Source: Pyrinomonadaceae bacterium (GTDB lineage Bacteria > Acidobacteriota > Blastocatellia > Pyrinomonadales > Pyrinomonadaceae). Taken from it: a stretch of 62,280 nucleotides of DNA. Of this stretch, positions 8,720 through 16,980 are shown piece after piece; position 1 is the first letter of the stretch; each line of letters opens with the position of its first letter. The position numbers and the translations under genes were made by a program. Location of the stretch: contig JALHNX010000007.1 of assembly GCA_022843305.1 (NCBI GenBank), positions 1 through 62,280 of the forward strand, given 5' to 3'. The notes beneath the pieces were generated by a model. The model made no database searches, was not told where the DNA came from, and worked only from the letters and a program-made list of their open reading frames with translations.

Positions 8720-10039
8720 TTAAACCCCGTAAATTTTCAGCTTGAATTCGTCGTTGGTCGTGTAGATTTCCGAGCGTCTGCCGGAAAATCGGTGCGAATC
8801 TCTAAGCAGCATCGGCAAACCGCCGTGCGGGACGGTCGTGCCGTATTCGCGTTTCCCGAAAATCGCCGCGATCTGCGGGTTTAATCTCTGCGTCACGCCG
8901 TAACGAATCGCGCGCGAAGCGGGCGGCGAAAATCCGTTCGTGCGGCGCGGATTGATGAATTCGATGGCGTTGTCGAAGATCGAAATGCGCGTCGGAATAT
9001 CACGAATCGCCAGATCGCGGTGAATCAGAATGTTGGCGACGGCTTCACGAACCGCGAAAAGCGGGTAATTAGCGCGCGCCTGAACCGGCGAATCGCCTAT
9101 TGCTTTGGATTTTTTCGGTTTCGTCTTTTCCAGATCGCAGTAGCGTGTGATAAATTTCAAAACCGCTTCGTAAAGCGTCAGGAGATTGCCGTGCAGCTCG
9201 ACCGATTCGACCATCTGCGCGTTGCCGTTGTCGCCCGAATAACGCGCCACACGAATGTTCGCGCGCGGAATGGCTTCGGCGACCTTTTCGCTTTTGCCAA
9301 ACAATAAAACGCCCGCGACGGTCGGCAGAAATTCGTCCGCGCCGCCAATTGCCAACAGCAAATCCTTTTTCAGAAAATCGCCTGTCTGGTAAAGATTTTT
9401 TCCCAAAGAATCCGTGTCAAAGGCATCGGCGAAACTCCACAAAAGCGCGTCGTCGAAATCGTTTTCCGAAACGTCTCGTAAAGGAATGTTTTCGTAAGCC
9501 AAAGGACGGATTTCGTCGAGCCACATCGAAAGCTCGTCGCGGCTGATCTCGCGTTTTTCCGCGCCGATGCGAATGTAAAATCGCCCGTCGCGTGTGCGGT
9601 ACGGACGACGTTTGCCGTCAATATCGAGAACGACCAAACGCCTGCCGTTGTCGAACGCGATGACATCAATCAAAGGCACGAGCGGCGGCACGATTTCCTC
9701 GCGGCAGATGCGCACGAGTTCTTCCTGCACCGCTTCAGAATTGACGACGCCTTCGACGCGTAATTGGTCGCTGACACCGAAAATTATCGTGCCGCCTGCC
9801 GTATTGGCAAGCGCGACGATTCCCTGCGTGATGCGTTCGGGATTGGAAAGTTTGACCTTGAGTTCGAGAAATGTGTCTTCGCCGCCGCGAATCAGGCGCA
9901 GAAGTTCGGAGCGCGTCGTGGTCGGCGCAGGGGTATTCAGTATATATTCCTGAAAAGAACGTTCGGTTGGTGATTCAAACCGTTGACTGTTGCGAAATTT
10001 TCTGCGCGGCATCGGGTTTTCGCGTGAAATTTTTGTCAA
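8720..10039 (-). CDS. AlbA_2 (Schlafen-type) ATP-binding protein, RecG-like regulator family
   Basis: About 439 residues. Residues ~45-170 match the AlbA_2/Schlafen domain: EDTFLELKVKLSNPERITQG, IVALANTAGGTIIFGVSD and RDGRFYIRIGAEKREISRDE. The C-terminal part has a degenerate GHKL-like HATPase_c_4 region: FAVREAVANILIHRDLAIRD and ISIFDNAIEFINPR. Such proteins are often called putative transcriptional regulators or RecG-like, and some act in phage or stress response; the substrate is not known. Start is uncertain: TTG 10039 gives the longest frame, ATG 10012 gives MPRRKFRNSQ, and neither has a clear SD. Divergent from folK. Confidence 0.85.
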   Translation of the reverse strand: MTKISRENPMPRRKFRNSQRFESPTERSFQEYILNTPAPTTTRSELLRLIRGGEDTFLELKVKLSNPERITQGIVALANTAGGTIIFGVSDQLRVEGVVNSEAVQEELVRICREEIVPPLVPLIDVIAFDNGRRLVVLDIDGKRRPYRTRDGRFYIRIGAEKREISRDELSMWLDEIRPLAYENIPLRDVSENDFDDALLWSFADAFDTDSLGKNLYQTGDFLKKDLLLAIGGADEFLPTVAGVLLFGKSEKVAEAIPRANIRVARYSGDNGNAQMVESVELHGNLLTLYEAVLKFITRYCDLEKTKPKKSKAIGDSPVQARANYPLFAVREAVANILIHRDLAIRDIPTRISIFDNAIEFINPRRTNGFSPPASRAIRYGVTQRLNPQIAAIFGKREYGTTVPHGGLPMLLRDSHRFSGRRSEIYTTNDEFKLKIYGV

Positions 10040-10349
10040 GACGGCACACGCTTTAAAACCGCCCGAATGTTTTGCGGCAAAACATTACTGGAATTTATTA
10101 TCAACTGTTTCTATTGAAACATTTCACCGCGAAAAAGTAAAAACAAAAGTAAAAAGGCAAAAGGAAAAGGGTACAACTTATCTTTTACGCCGGAATTTAA
10201 TTCAAAACTTCCCGTTGATATATTTGGATCAAAATTTACCATTTGCTTTTCATCTTTTGCCTTTTGCCTTTGACTTCATTTGCGCTTTCACGAAATTTTT
10301 CGCAAACTTAGTTTGTTTTTTCATTTTCAAGCAAAATATTCGATAAAAA
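10040..10349. repeat. Intergenic region with A-rich/T-rich microrepeat arms
   Basis: Left arm about 10131-10171 (AAAAGTAAAA and AAAAGGCAAAAGG words), right arm about 10240-10275 (CTTTTGCCTTTTGCC words). The arms are imperfectly complementary and separated by about 70 bases. No gene is visible. The folK promoter must lie here. Confidence 0.6.
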
Positions 10350-10907
10350 GTGGACACGGAAATCATTACAGCTTACGTCAGTCTGGGGTCAAACCTCGGC
10401 GACCGTGCGGGCAATCTTTTGCTGGCGGTGCGCGGGCTGATGGAAGCGAGTTTTATCGTGCATAAACTTTCTGCCGTTTACGAAACCGAGCCGGTCCGCG
10501 TAACCGAAAATCAGCAGAAATTTCTGAATATGGTCGCCGAAATTCATCTTTCCGGCATAACGCCGTCGCAGATGATGGCGCGGATGCTAAGAATCGAATA
10601 TCTGCTCGGGCGCAAGGACAAATTTCTGAAAAAACCGCGCACGGTTGATCTCGACATACTGCTGTTCGGCGACATCGTGGCGGAAACCGATTTTCTGACG
10701 ATTCCACACCCGCGAATGACCGACCGCCGTTTCGTGCTTGCGCCGCTAGCGGAAATCGCGCCGCACGTTGTTCATCCGGTTTTGCAAAAGGACATCGCGC
10801 AGCTTTTGAGCGAAACCGGCGATTTCGCGGTCGTCAAACGCTGGAATCCGAACACCGAACAAAAATTTGAAAACGACGATCTGAAGATATTTTTAAAGAG
10901 TGGATAG
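10350..10907 (+). CDS. folK: 2-amino-4-hydroxy-6-hydroxymethyldihydropteridine pyrophosphokinase
   Basis: FolK transfers pyrophosphate from ATP to 6-hydroxymethyl-dihydropterin in folate synthesis. 185 residues. Visible are AYVSLGSNLGDR, VYETEPV, FLNMVAEI, KPRTVDLDILLFG and IPHPRMTDRRFVLAPLAEIA, the full HPPK signature. The start is GTG 10350. The last two sense codons and the TAG stop (SG-stop) fall in the tandem TGGATAG repeat that follows. The next gene is panB, so vitamin genes are side by side, but separated by the repeat pair. Confidence 0.95.
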   Translation: MDTEIITAYVSLGSNLGDRAGNLLLAVRGLMEASFIVHKLSAVYETEPVRVTENQQKFLNMVAEIHLSGITPSQMMARMLRIEYLLGRKDKFLKKPRTVDLDILLFGDIVAETDFLTIPHPRMTDRRFVLAPLAEIAPHVVHPVLQKDIAQLLSETGDFAVVKRWNPNTEQKFENDDLKIFLKSG

Positions 10908-10974
10908 TTGATAGTTGAAAGTGGATAGTTAATGATTTTTTCACTTTCAATTATCAACTATCCACTTTTAACTA
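10898..10974. repeat. Paired heptamer microrepeat arms (word TGGATAG / CTATCCA)
   Basis: Left arm GAGTGGATAGTTGATAGTTG and on to about 10930; right arm CAATTATCAACTATCCAC at about 10947-10966. The arms are complementary and lie between folK and panB. The right arm also occupies the place where the panB ribosome site should be. Confidence 0.85.
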
Positions 10975-10978
10975 ACAT

Positions 10979-11845
10979 ATGGCATATTTACAACCCGATA
11001 AACCCGAAAAAGTTTATCTTCCCGCGATTCTTGCGGCAAAGGAAAAAGGCGAAAAACTCGTGTGCCTGACGGCTTACGACTACCCGACGGCACGGATTGT
11101 TGACGAAGCGGGCGTGGATATGATCCTTGTCGGCGACAGCATCGGCAATGTCATTCACGGCTACGGCAACACGATTCCCGTCAGTCTGGAAGAAATTCTT
11201 TCGGCGCTGATCGCCGTCAAACGCGCCACCGAACGTGCGATGGTGATCGCCGATATGCCTTACGGAACATATCACGTTTCGGATGCGGAAACTGTGCGAA
11301 ACGCTTTGAAATTAATGAAATACGGTGGCGCGGAAGCCGTCAAGCTCGAAGGCGGGCGCAACCGCGTGAAGCTCGTCAAACGTCTGGTTGATGAGGAAAT
11401 TCCGGTTGTCGCGCATATCGGTTTAACGCCGCAATCGGTCTATAAACTTGGCGGCTACCGCGTCCAGGGTCGCACGGCTGAACAGGCGAAACGCCTGATC
11501 GAAGACGCAAAATTACTGGAAGAAGCCGGTGCGTTTGCGATAGTTCTCGAACTCGTCCCGCGCGAAGTTGCCGAGATCATTACCAAAGAACTCGAAATTT
11601 CGACGATCGGCATCGGCGCGGGCGCGGAATGCGACATCCAGGTTTTGGTTCTGCACGACCTGATCGGAATGACTTTCGGACGGCTGCCGCGCTTTGTGCG
11701 TCAATACGCCGACATCCGCGACGTGATGACCGGAGCTATCCAAAACTGGTCAAACGACGTGAAATCGGGCGCGTATCCGAACGACTCGGAATCTTACGGT
11801 TTGACGGCGGATGTGCTCGCGGAAATCAACAAAGCGGATGAATGA
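10979..11845 (+). CDS. panB: 3-methyl-2-oxobutanoate hydroxymethyltransferase
   Basis: PanB makes ketopantoate from 2-oxoisovalerate and methylene-tetrahydrofolate, first committed step to pantothenate. 288 residues, normal length. Visible: CLTAYDYPTARIVDEAGVD, ILVGDSIGNVIHGYGNTIPV, AVKLEGG, VVAHIGLTPQS, FAIVLELVP and ISTIGIGAGAECDIQVLVLHD (metal- and substrate-binding motifs). ATG 10979 directly follows the microrepeat and has no clear SD. The last codons overlap the next gene by 8 bases. panC lies 1.6 kb downstream, separated by four unrelated genes. Confidence 0.96.
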   Translation: MAYLQPDKPEKVYLPAILAAKEKGEKLVCLTAYDYPTARIVDEAGVDMILVGDSIGNVIHGYGNTIPVSLEEILSALIAVKRATERAMVIADMPYGTYHVSDAETVRNALKLMKYGGAEAVKLEGGRNRVKLVKRLVDEEIPVVAHIGLTPQSVYKLGGYRVQGRTAEQAKRLIEDAKLLEEAGAFAIVLELVPREVAEIITKELEISTIGIGAGAECDIQVLVLHDLIGMTFGRLPRFVRQYADIRDVMTGAIQNWSNDVKSGAYPNDSESYGLTADVLAEINKADE

Positions 11846-12422
11846 GGAACTAACAATCGTAGTTGTTTTTATCGGCATTTTTGTCGGTGCCGGAGCATTA
11901 TTTTTCGCAATCAGAATTTTGATGAAACGGCAAAACCGGCGCGCCGCCATCTATTCCATCAAACAAGGATACGACGTTTTTTTGACGTGGAACTATCAGC
12001 CCGAAGATTGGAAAGCGATTGCCGAAGAATTCTTTGACATCAAGCCGCGCCGTTTGTCGGAAAACGCCGTGGCGAGCTTTACCGAGCGGTTTGTCTATGT
12101 TTCCAACGGCACGAACGACATTTTATATGAATTGATCGGCGAAGACAGATTCGTTAAACATCTGACCGACGTTTATCTTCATAAACAATCCGAAAGAAAC
12201 GTCATCAAATTCGAGGTTCGGACGAAAACGATTAAAAAGGACGAATACGGGAACGACCGAATGGAAGAAGAATACGACACCGAAACATTTTACGTTCCCG
12301 TGCCTAAAATTTCGGACGCGGAAGGCGCAAAAGTTCTGAATTTTTATAAAACGATGCTCGACAAAAACGCCGATGCCGTCGCCGCCGTGATGCCGTTCGG
12401 TTTAGGAATATTCAAAAAGTAA
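11838..12422 (+). CDS. Membrane-anchored hypothetical protein
   Basis: 194 residues from ATG 11838, which overlaps the end of panB by 8 bases (translational coupling likely). One N-terminal membrane segment, ELTIVVVFIGIFVGAGALFF, is followed by a soluble domain with no motif I recognise. Features: YDVFLTWNYQPEDWKAIAEE, a mixed charged region and a hydrophobic tail VAAVMPFGLGIFKK. Topology is probably N-out with the domain in the cytoplasm, given the RILMKRQNRR after the helix. Function unknown. Confidence 0.75.
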   Translation: MNEELTIVVVFIGIFVGAGALFFAIRILMKRQNRRAAIYSIKQGYDVFLTWNYQPEDWKAIAEEFFDIKPRRLSENAVASFTERFVYVSNGTNDILYELIGEDRFVKHLTDVYLHKQSERNVIKFEVRTKTIKKDEYGNDRMEEEYDTETFYVPVPKISDAEGAKVLNFYKTMLDKNADAVAAVMPFGLGIFKK

Positions 12423-12487
12423 TCGAATCGTCTTCAAAGAAAGAATTGGAAATCAGCCGGTTTTCTGGTAATTTTGATACGGTATTT

Positions 12488-12790
12488 ATGATTCCCGAAG
12501 TTCTGCAAAAATCAAAAAAAAGAATCGCGGAAATCTGCCGCCGTTACAAAATCCGTGAACTGAGTTTGTTCGGCTCGCAGGTGCGCGGCGATTTTTCGTC
12601 GGCAAGCGATTTTGATTTCCTGGTCGAGTTTCAGCCGGATGCCGAAATTGATTACTTTAAATACTTTGAGATTCAGGAAGAGTTAGAAAAAATAGTTCGT
12701 AAAAAAGTTGATCTGGTTCCTAAAAAAGGCTTGAAAATATTTGTCCGTCAACAGGTTTTATCGGAAGCCGAAATCGTTTATGCAACATGA
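12488..12790 (+). CDS. mntA: MntA-like nucleotidyltransferase antitoxin
   Basis: 100 residues starting MIPEVLQKSKKRIAEICRRY. The minimal nucleotidyltransferase signature is complete: LFGSQVRGDFSSASDFDFLV, with the second-sheet acidic residue in KKVDLVPKK. In known MNT/HEPN pairs the MNT partner AMPylates the HEPN toxin near its RX4HXY motif and blocks its RNase activity. It overlaps the HEPN gene by 11 bases, the usual order for this pair. Start is ATG 12488; the upstream TTG frame is not conserved-looking. Confidence 0.9.
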   Translation: MIPEVLQKSKKRIAEICRRYKIRELSLFGSQVRGDFSSASDFDFLVEFQPDAEIDYFKYFEIQEELEKIVRKKVDLVPKKGLKIFVRQQVLSEAEIVYAT

Positions 12791-13148
12791 AGAACTGTAT
12801 TTGCAGGATATTGTCGAGTCAGTCGGCGCAGTTGAAAAATTTCTGCAGAATATAGAAAAAGACGAATTTCTTGCCAGCGATTTATTGCAGAGCGCGGTAA
12901 TTCATAAATTTATGATAATCGGTGAAGCCGCTGCCCGCCTGACCGATGAATTGAAAGCGCGCTATCCGAACACTCCATGGAAAAAAATCGTCGGTTTGAG
13001 AAATATTACGGCACATGCTTATTTTTCAATTGACTGGGAAGCGATATGGGAAACAGTGACCAATCATTTAGAGCCTTTGCGCGAAGAAGTCAATAAAATC
13101 CTGCAAAACGAATTTCCCGATTTTGAATTGAGAAGCGATACGAAATGA
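12780..13148 (+). CDS. hepT: HepT-like HEPN ribonuclease toxin (DUF86)
   Basis: 122 residues starting MQHEELYLQDIVESVGAVEK. All-helical DUF86/HEPN features include IHKFMIIGEAAARLTDELK, and the catalytic RX4HXY motif is intact as RNITAHAY. Also visible is the Pro/Trp turn PNTPWKKIVG typical of HepT. It would cleave RNA (tRNA in characterised cases) when free of MntA. Overlaps mntA at its start and the next small gene at its end. Sits between panB and panC, which splits what is often a pan operon. Confidence 0.9.
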   Translation: MQHEELYLQDIVESVGAVEKFLQNIEKDEFLASDLLQSAVIHKFMIIGEAAARLTDELKARYPNTPWKKIVGLRNITAHAYFSIDWEAIWETVTNHLEPLREEVNKILQNEFPDFELRSDTK

Positions 13149-13435
13149 GCCTAACTAAACAAATTTTACTTGCCTTTTCGATTCCATTTATTTTGGCGGT
13201 TGGTTTAGCGTTTCTTGGCGATTACTTCTTTTTTCCGGGTTGTGTTTCTACGTTTGTAATTTACGGGGAAATGTTTTGTTCTTCGTATTCTGATCGTACA
13301 TCTTTTTATGCACTATTTTATGTAATTCTGGTTATCGGGCTATTTCTAGCCTCTTTAATTCTGCCGCCTTTCCTGTCAAGGCGAGTGTATCAAAGCCGAA
13401 GAAACAAATTGGAATCCGGTTCAATTATTAAGTGA
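13145..13435 (+). CDS. Small membrane protein
   Basis: 96 residues with two hydrophobic segments, about 8-32 and 57-82, joined by a loop with three Cys (FPGCVSTF, EMFCSSYS). The start overlaps the hepT stop by 4 bases. No family recognised. Could be a passenger of the toxin-antitoxin unit or a separate envelope protein. Confidence 0.55.
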   Translation: MSLTKQILLAFSIPFILAVGLAFLGDYFFFPGCVSTFVIYGEMFCSSYSDRTSFYALFYVILVIGLFLASLILPPFLSRRVYQSRRNKLESGSIIK

Positions 13436-13444
13436 GTAACATTT

Positions 13445-13487
13445 GAGCGTTTTTCAAACGCTGTGCCGTCAAGATGACGGCGTTCCG
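13445..13487. repeat. Partial fold-back element (two hairpins)
   Basis: AGCGTTT-ttc-AAACGCT followed by GCCGTC-aaga-TGACGGC, ending GCGTTCC. The second half is nearly identical to the right end of the elements at 40828-40959 and 58783-58901. It lies between the small membrane gene and panC and ends seven bases before the panC start. Confidence 0.8.
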
Positions 13488-13493
13488 TTTTTT

Positions 13494-14348
13494 ATGGAAA
13501 TCATCAACCGCAAACAAAGAATGGCATCGCTCGCGCGGAAACTGCGGCGCGAGAATAAAACGATCGGTTTCGTGCCGACGATGGGCGCATTGCACGAAGG
13601 ACATTTAAAGCTCGTCGAGGAAGCGCGGCAGATGTGCGATGTCGTAATTGTTTCAATCTTTGTCAATCCGACGCAGTTTAACGATAAAAAGGATTTGGAA
13701 AAATACCCGCGCGATTTAACGTCGGATGCCGCGCTTTTGACCGAATATCAGGTTGATTATATTTTCACGCCCGATGAAGAGGAAATTTATCCCGACGGAT
13801 TTTCGACTTACGTTTATGTCGAAAATCTGACGGAAACTTTGGAAGGCGCGTCGCGTCCCGGACATTTTCGCGGCGTGGCGACGGTCGTCACGATTCTTTT
13901 CAACACGATTCGACCGGATTTCGCGTTTTTCGGGCAGAAGGACGCACAGCAGGTCGCGGTCATCAGACGGATGACCGCCGATCTGGGATTCGACACGGAA
14001 ATCGTCGTCGTTCCGATTGTCCGCGAAGAGACGGGTTTGGCAATGTCTTCGCGCAACGCGCTTTTGTCCGCCGACGAAAGACAACGCGCTTCGATAATTT
14101 ACAAAGGTTTGCGCGAAGCCAAACTTGCCGCCCGCAACGGCGAACGAAATGCCGCGATTCTGGCTGAAATAGTGCGTAAAACCATCGAAACCGAACCGCT
14201 TGCGCAGGTTGATTACGTCGCGGCGGTTAATAACGAAACGCTCGAACCGGTTGAGAAAATCGGCGAAAGCGCCGTTTTGATTGCGGTTGCGGTGCGTTTC
14301 GGAAAAGTTCGTTTGATAGACAACACGGTTTTGAACCGAAGACAGTAA
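13494..14348 (+). CDS. panC: Pantothenate synthetase
   Basis: PanC condenses pantoate and beta-alanine using ATP. 284 residues from ATG 13494, a normal length; the longer frame from 13443 reads through a hairpin repeat and is rejected. Motifs: GFVPTMGALHEGHLKLV (HxGH), SIFVNPTQF, YPRDLTSDAALL, SRPGHFRGVATVV, FFGQKDAQQVAVIRRM and GLAMSSRN (KMSKS-like). No SD is clear because the hairpin ends just before the start. Confidence 0.96.
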   Translation: MEIINRKQRMASLARKLRRENKTIGFVPTMGALHEGHLKLVEEARQMCDVVIVSIFVNPTQFNDKKDLEKYPRDLTSDAALLTEYQVDYIFTPDEEEIYPDGFSTYVYVENLTETLEGASRPGHFRGVATVVTILFNTIRPDFAFFGQKDAQQVAVIRRMTADLGFDTEIVVVPIVREETGLAMSSRNALLSADERQRASIIYKGLREAKLAARNGERNAAILAEIVRKTIETEPLAQVDYVAAVNNETLEPVEKIGESAVLIAVAVRFGKVRLIDNTVLNRRQ

Positions 14349-14410
14349 ATAGGCATCAAACTTGCATCTTAGTTTTACGAAATGCCCCGAGAAAAGCATT
14401 TCTTAAAGAT

Positions 14411-14920
14411 ATGAAAAACATTAAATCTATTTTAGCGGTTTTCGGATTGTTGGTTGCTTTTTCGTTCGCCGCCAAGGCGCAGAACGTCACGTTCACGTCG
14501 CTTGACGGCGCGAAGGTTGACCTCGCCTCGCAGAAAGGAAAAGTCGTCGTGCTGGCAATCGGGGCGAGCTGGCTTCCTTTATCGAAAGATCAGGCAGTGG
14601 CGATCAATAAACTTTCGAAGAAATACGCCGGAAAAGATGTCGCGTTCTACTTTATCGCAACGGATTCGACCGCCGCGAAATCGAAAAATTACGCGAGCGA
14701 CGACGCGATTCGCAAGTTCGGTCAGACAAACAAAATGACCATTTCGATCCTGCGCGACTCGGACGGCGTGATCAGCAAAAAGCAATACAAAATTGACCAG
14801 ATGCCCGCCTTTATCATCCTCGACAAAGAAGGAAACCTGTCGGGCACACCGTTCGGCGGAATTGACCCCGACACGGATATTTCAGGCGTTTTGTCGCAAA
14901 AGATTGACGAGGTTTTATAA
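14411..14920 (+). CDS. Exported redoxin-like protein lacking the CXXC motif
   Basis: 169 residues with signal peptide MKNIKSILAVFGLLVAFSFA, cut near AKAQN. The fold is TlpA/AhpC-TSA like: VTFTSLDGAKVDLASQKGKV, VVLAIGASWLPLSKDQ, FYFIATDS and the cis-Pro region QMPAFIILDKEG. The place where TlpA/ResA proteins have WCxPC reads WLPLS, and the protein has no Cys at all after the signal, so thiol chemistry is not possible. It may be a structural or binding relative of redoxins. A terminator follows. Confidence 0.85.
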   Translation: MKNIKSILAVFGLLVAFSFAAKAQNVTFTSLDGAKVDLASQKGKVVVLAIGASWLPLSKDQAVAINKLSKKYAGKDVAFYFIATDSTAAKSKNYASDDAIRKFGQTNKMTISILRDSDGVISKKQYKIDQMPAFIILDKEGNLSGTPFGGIDPDTDISGVLSQKIDEVL

Positions 14921-14943
14921 AATTTCGATCAACTTAAAATATT

Positions 14944-14978
14944 TGACGAGTCTTTTATCAAGGCTCGTCATTTTTTTG
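14944..14978 (+). terminator. Intrinsic terminator
   Basis: TGACGAG, a loop of about 13 bases, then CTCGTCA and seven T residues. It lies 25 bases after the redoxin stop. Confidence 0.85.
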
Positions 14979-14996
14979 GAAGAAAGGACGGTTTTA

Positions 14997-15446
14997 GTGT
15001 ATAAACAAAACATGAATTTACAATTTATGAAAGCCCGCGCTCTTTTGAGCATCGCTGTATTATTTTTCTGCTTTTGCGCGATTGAAGCTCAGGAAACCGA
15101 AAATAAACTGGCGGCTGCCGATCAGCGTCAGATTATCGGGATTTTATTAAATGAAAAATTTAAAGCCTCATTCGAAGAAACGATTTATCTCTCGACCGCC
15201 AACATCCCCGAGGAAATTCAGAAAGATTTCCCGGCGGTGAAAAACAAAACGATCCGTTTGATCGCGCCGCAAACTTCGGAGTCAACCGAAGTTTGCGCGT
15301 ATGAATTCGGCGAGTTTGAATTCATCGAAAAATTCGTTTCCGTGTCGTTTGGCAATTGCCGCGAAGGTTTAGCCTACGATTTCATCAAAGACGGCGACCG
15401 CTGGAAAAGCGTCGCTTCAACCGTTACCCGACAATTGTTTTATTAA
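14997..15446 (+). CDS. Exported hypothetical protein
   Basis: 149 residues from GTG 14997, which has AAGGA eight bases upstream; ATG 15012 is an alternative without SD. Signal peptide in [20 protein letters not shown], cut near EAQE. The mature part ([47 protein letters not shown]) has two Cys that might pair. No family recognised. Its last 30 bases overlap the end of maf on the other strand. Confidence 0.75.
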   Translation: MYKQNMNLQFMKARALLSIAVLFFCFCAIEAQETENKLAAADQRQIIGILLNEKFKASFEETIYLSTANIPEEIQKDFPAVKNKTIRLIAPQTSESTEVCAYEFGEFEFIEKFVSVSFGNCREGLAYDFIKDGDRWKSVASTVTRQLFY

Positions 15447-16016
15447 ACCGTAAACCAAACTGACGGGCAATCCGACCACGTTCCAGTAATCGCCTTCAAT
15501 TCCTTCGATAAACAGCGCGGCTTGCGCCTGCACGGCATACGCGCCCGCTTTGTCGAGCGGATCGCCTTTTTCAGCCAGAAACTCGATTTCCTTTTCGGAC
15601 ATTTCGGCGAATTTAACGCGGGTTGATTGAATTCCGACTACCGATTGCGGATTTGGAATTTGAAATTTGGAATCTGGAATTTTAACCAAAGCAACGCCCG
15701 TCAAAACCTCGTGCCAGTTGCCCGAAAGCATTTTCAGCATTCGTTTCGCGTCCGTCAGATCAACGGGTTTGCCGATGATTTGGTGATTGATAACGACGGT
15801 CGTGTCCGCGCCTAAAACAATCGCGTCCGTGTATTTTTGCGCGACCGCCGAAGCTTTTTCGTGTGCTAATCTTTGCACGTAATCTTCGGGCGATTCGCCG
15901 GAAAGTTCGGTTTCATCAATATCGGCGGAATCTTTTGTAAATTCCCAGCCAACGGAGGTTAAAATTTCGGAACGGCGCGGACTGCCCGAAGCGAGAATCA
16001 ATTTTGGAAGTTCCAT
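15417..16016 (-). CDS. maf: Maf-like nucleoside triphosphate pyrophosphatase
   Basis: Maf proteins hydrolyse non-canonical or modified NTPs to NMPs. 199 residues. Motifs: [90 protein letters not shown] and [10 protein letters not shown]. Between GVALV and FAEMSEKE, where the family has a short variable loop, there is an extra stretch containing [14 protein letters not shown] that is encoded by a GGAATTT-type tandem microrepeat (15643-15682). The insert sits in a surface loop and the catalytic motifs are intact, so the enzyme is probably active. Confidence 0.95.
   Translation of the reverse strand: MELPKLILASGSPRRSEILTSVGWEFTKDSADIDETELSGESPEDYVQRLAHEKASAVAQKYTDAIVLGADTTVVINHQIIGKPVDLTDAKRMLKMLSGNWHEVLTGVALVKIPDSKFQIPNPQSVVGIQSTRVKFAEMSEKEIEFLAEKGDPLDKAGAYAVQAQAALFIEGIEGDYWNVVGLPVSLVYGLIKQLSGNG
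15643..15682. repeat. Microrepeat inside maf coding sequence
   Basis: Tandem words GGATTTGGAATTTGAAATTT and GGAATCTGGAATTTT, period about 7. In frame on the minus strand it codes for [14 protein letters not shown]. Similar words (GGAATCTGAAATTTGGAAT) occur in an intergenic gap at 41971-41990. Confidence 0.8.
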
Positions 16017-16045
16017 AATTTCGTTCTATGATTGTAAATGTCTGA

Positions 16046-16141
16046 ACATTTTACATTTTACATTCTGCATTTTACATTAAATCGCAGAAAAATTATCGCC
16101 GCTTATTGCAAATCAATGTAAAATGTAAAAGGTAAAAGGTA
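16046..16141. repeat. Paired microrepeat arms (word ACATTTT / AAAATGT)
   Basis: Left arm 16046-16078 (ACATTTTACATTTTACATT words), right arm 16115-16141 (AATGTAAAATGTAAAAGG words). Complementary arms in the gap between the divergent maf and the DciA-like gene; the right arm ends 16 bases before the next ATG. Confidence 0.82.
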
Positions 16142-16156
16142 GAATTATTTTATCCG

Positions 16157-16630
16157 ATGAACGAGCTTTTTCGCGCACTTCCCGCGCTGCTGAAAGAATT
16201 TGAAGACAACGAAACCGTGCGCGAAGCGGTGACGTTTGCCGCGTGGCGGCGCATTGCGGGCGAAAGTCTGCTTCAGCACGCCGTTCCGTTCCGGCTCAAT
16301 CAGAAGCGTCTGACCGTCGCGGTCAAATCGGAAACGTGGCGCAAACATCTCGAAAATCTTTCGGGACAGATGATTTTTAAGATCAATTCCGTGCTTGGTC
16401 AGGCGGTCGTCACGTATATCGAATTTCACATAGACGAAAAAGCGGTCGAACGCGAAAATCTCAAAGATAAGAAACCGGTGCTTTCGGACGAAGAATATAA
16501 AGAAATCGCGCTCGAAGAAGTAACGCCGAAAATGCGCCGTTCGGCGGACGCGATCAAGGACGACAATCTGCGCTACCAATTTTTACTGGCGGCTGGCGGC
16601 TGTCTGGCAAGGAAGAAGAAACTAAAATAG
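16157..16630 (+). CDS. DciA-like DUF721 protein
   Basis: 157 residues. The N-terminal DUF721/DciA domain is visible: LPALLKEFEDNETVREAV, FAAWRRIAGESLLQHAVPFR, LTVAVKSETWRKHLENLSGQ and IFKINSVLG. DciA proteins load the replicative helicase in bacteria that lack DnaC; many relatives are only similar in fold. The C-terminal tail (residues 100-157) is charged and ends in KKKLK. The TAG stop overlaps the first base group of the microrepeat that follows. Confidence 0.85.
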   Translation: MNELFRALPALLKEFEDNETVREAVTFAAWRRIAGESLLQHAVPFRLNQKRLTVAVKSETWRKHLENLSGQMIFKINSVLGQAVVTYIEFHIDEKAVERENLKDKKPVLSDEEYKEIALEEVTPKMRRSADAIKDDNLRYQFLLAAGGCLARKKKLK

Positions 16631-16694
16631 TGGATAGTGGATAGTGGACAGTTTTTAATTTCACTATCCACTCTCAACTTTCAACTTTCAACTA
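16628..16694. repeat. Paired heptamer microrepeat arms (TGGATAG / CTATCCA and CAACTTT)
   Basis: Left arm TAGTGGATAGTGGATAGTGG (16628-16647), right arm CACTATCCACTC followed by tandem CAACTTT copies up to 16694. It lies between the DciA-like gene and gatC and fills the gatC ribosome-site region. Confidence 0.85.
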
Positions 16695-16698
16695 AATT

Positions 16699-16980
16699 AT
16701 GGATGTTAGAAAAATAGCCACACTGGCACATCTCGAAATTACGGACGAAGAAGTCGCGCTTTATACGCCGCAGATGGCGAGCATCGTTGCGTATGTCGAG
16801 CAGTTGAACGAACTCGACACCGAAAACATCGAGCCGATGCTCGGCGGATTAACTGCCGAAGGCGAAGCGACCGACACGCGGCGCGCCGACGTTCCGCACG
16901 AATCTCTGGGACAAAAAAACGCGCTCAAAGAAGCACCGTCAGCGGTCGAAGGACATTTTCAAGTTCCGAAAGTTTTATGA
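16699..16980 (+). CDS. gatC: Asp/Glu-tRNA amidotransferase subunit C
   Basis: GatC stabilises GatA in the GatCAB complex, which converts Glu-tRNA(Gln) (and Asp-tRNA(Asn)) to the amidated form. 93 residues: VRKIATLAHLEITDEEVALY, VAYVEQLNELDTENIEPM and TRRADVPHESLGQ, all diagnostic, then the tail GHFQVPKVL. Upstream of the ATG is microrepeat rather than an SD. The stop overlaps the next ATG by 4 bases. gatA is 470 bases on; gatB is not in this window. Confidence 0.95.
   Translation: MDVRKIATLAHLEITDEEVALYTPQMASIVAYVEQLNELDTENIEPMLGGLTAEGEATDTRRADVPHESLGQKNALKEAPSAVEGHFQVPKVL

Noticed and set aside
13443..13493. Longer N-terminus for PanC
   Set aside because: It would translate the hairpin repeat and extends beyond the family's usual start.
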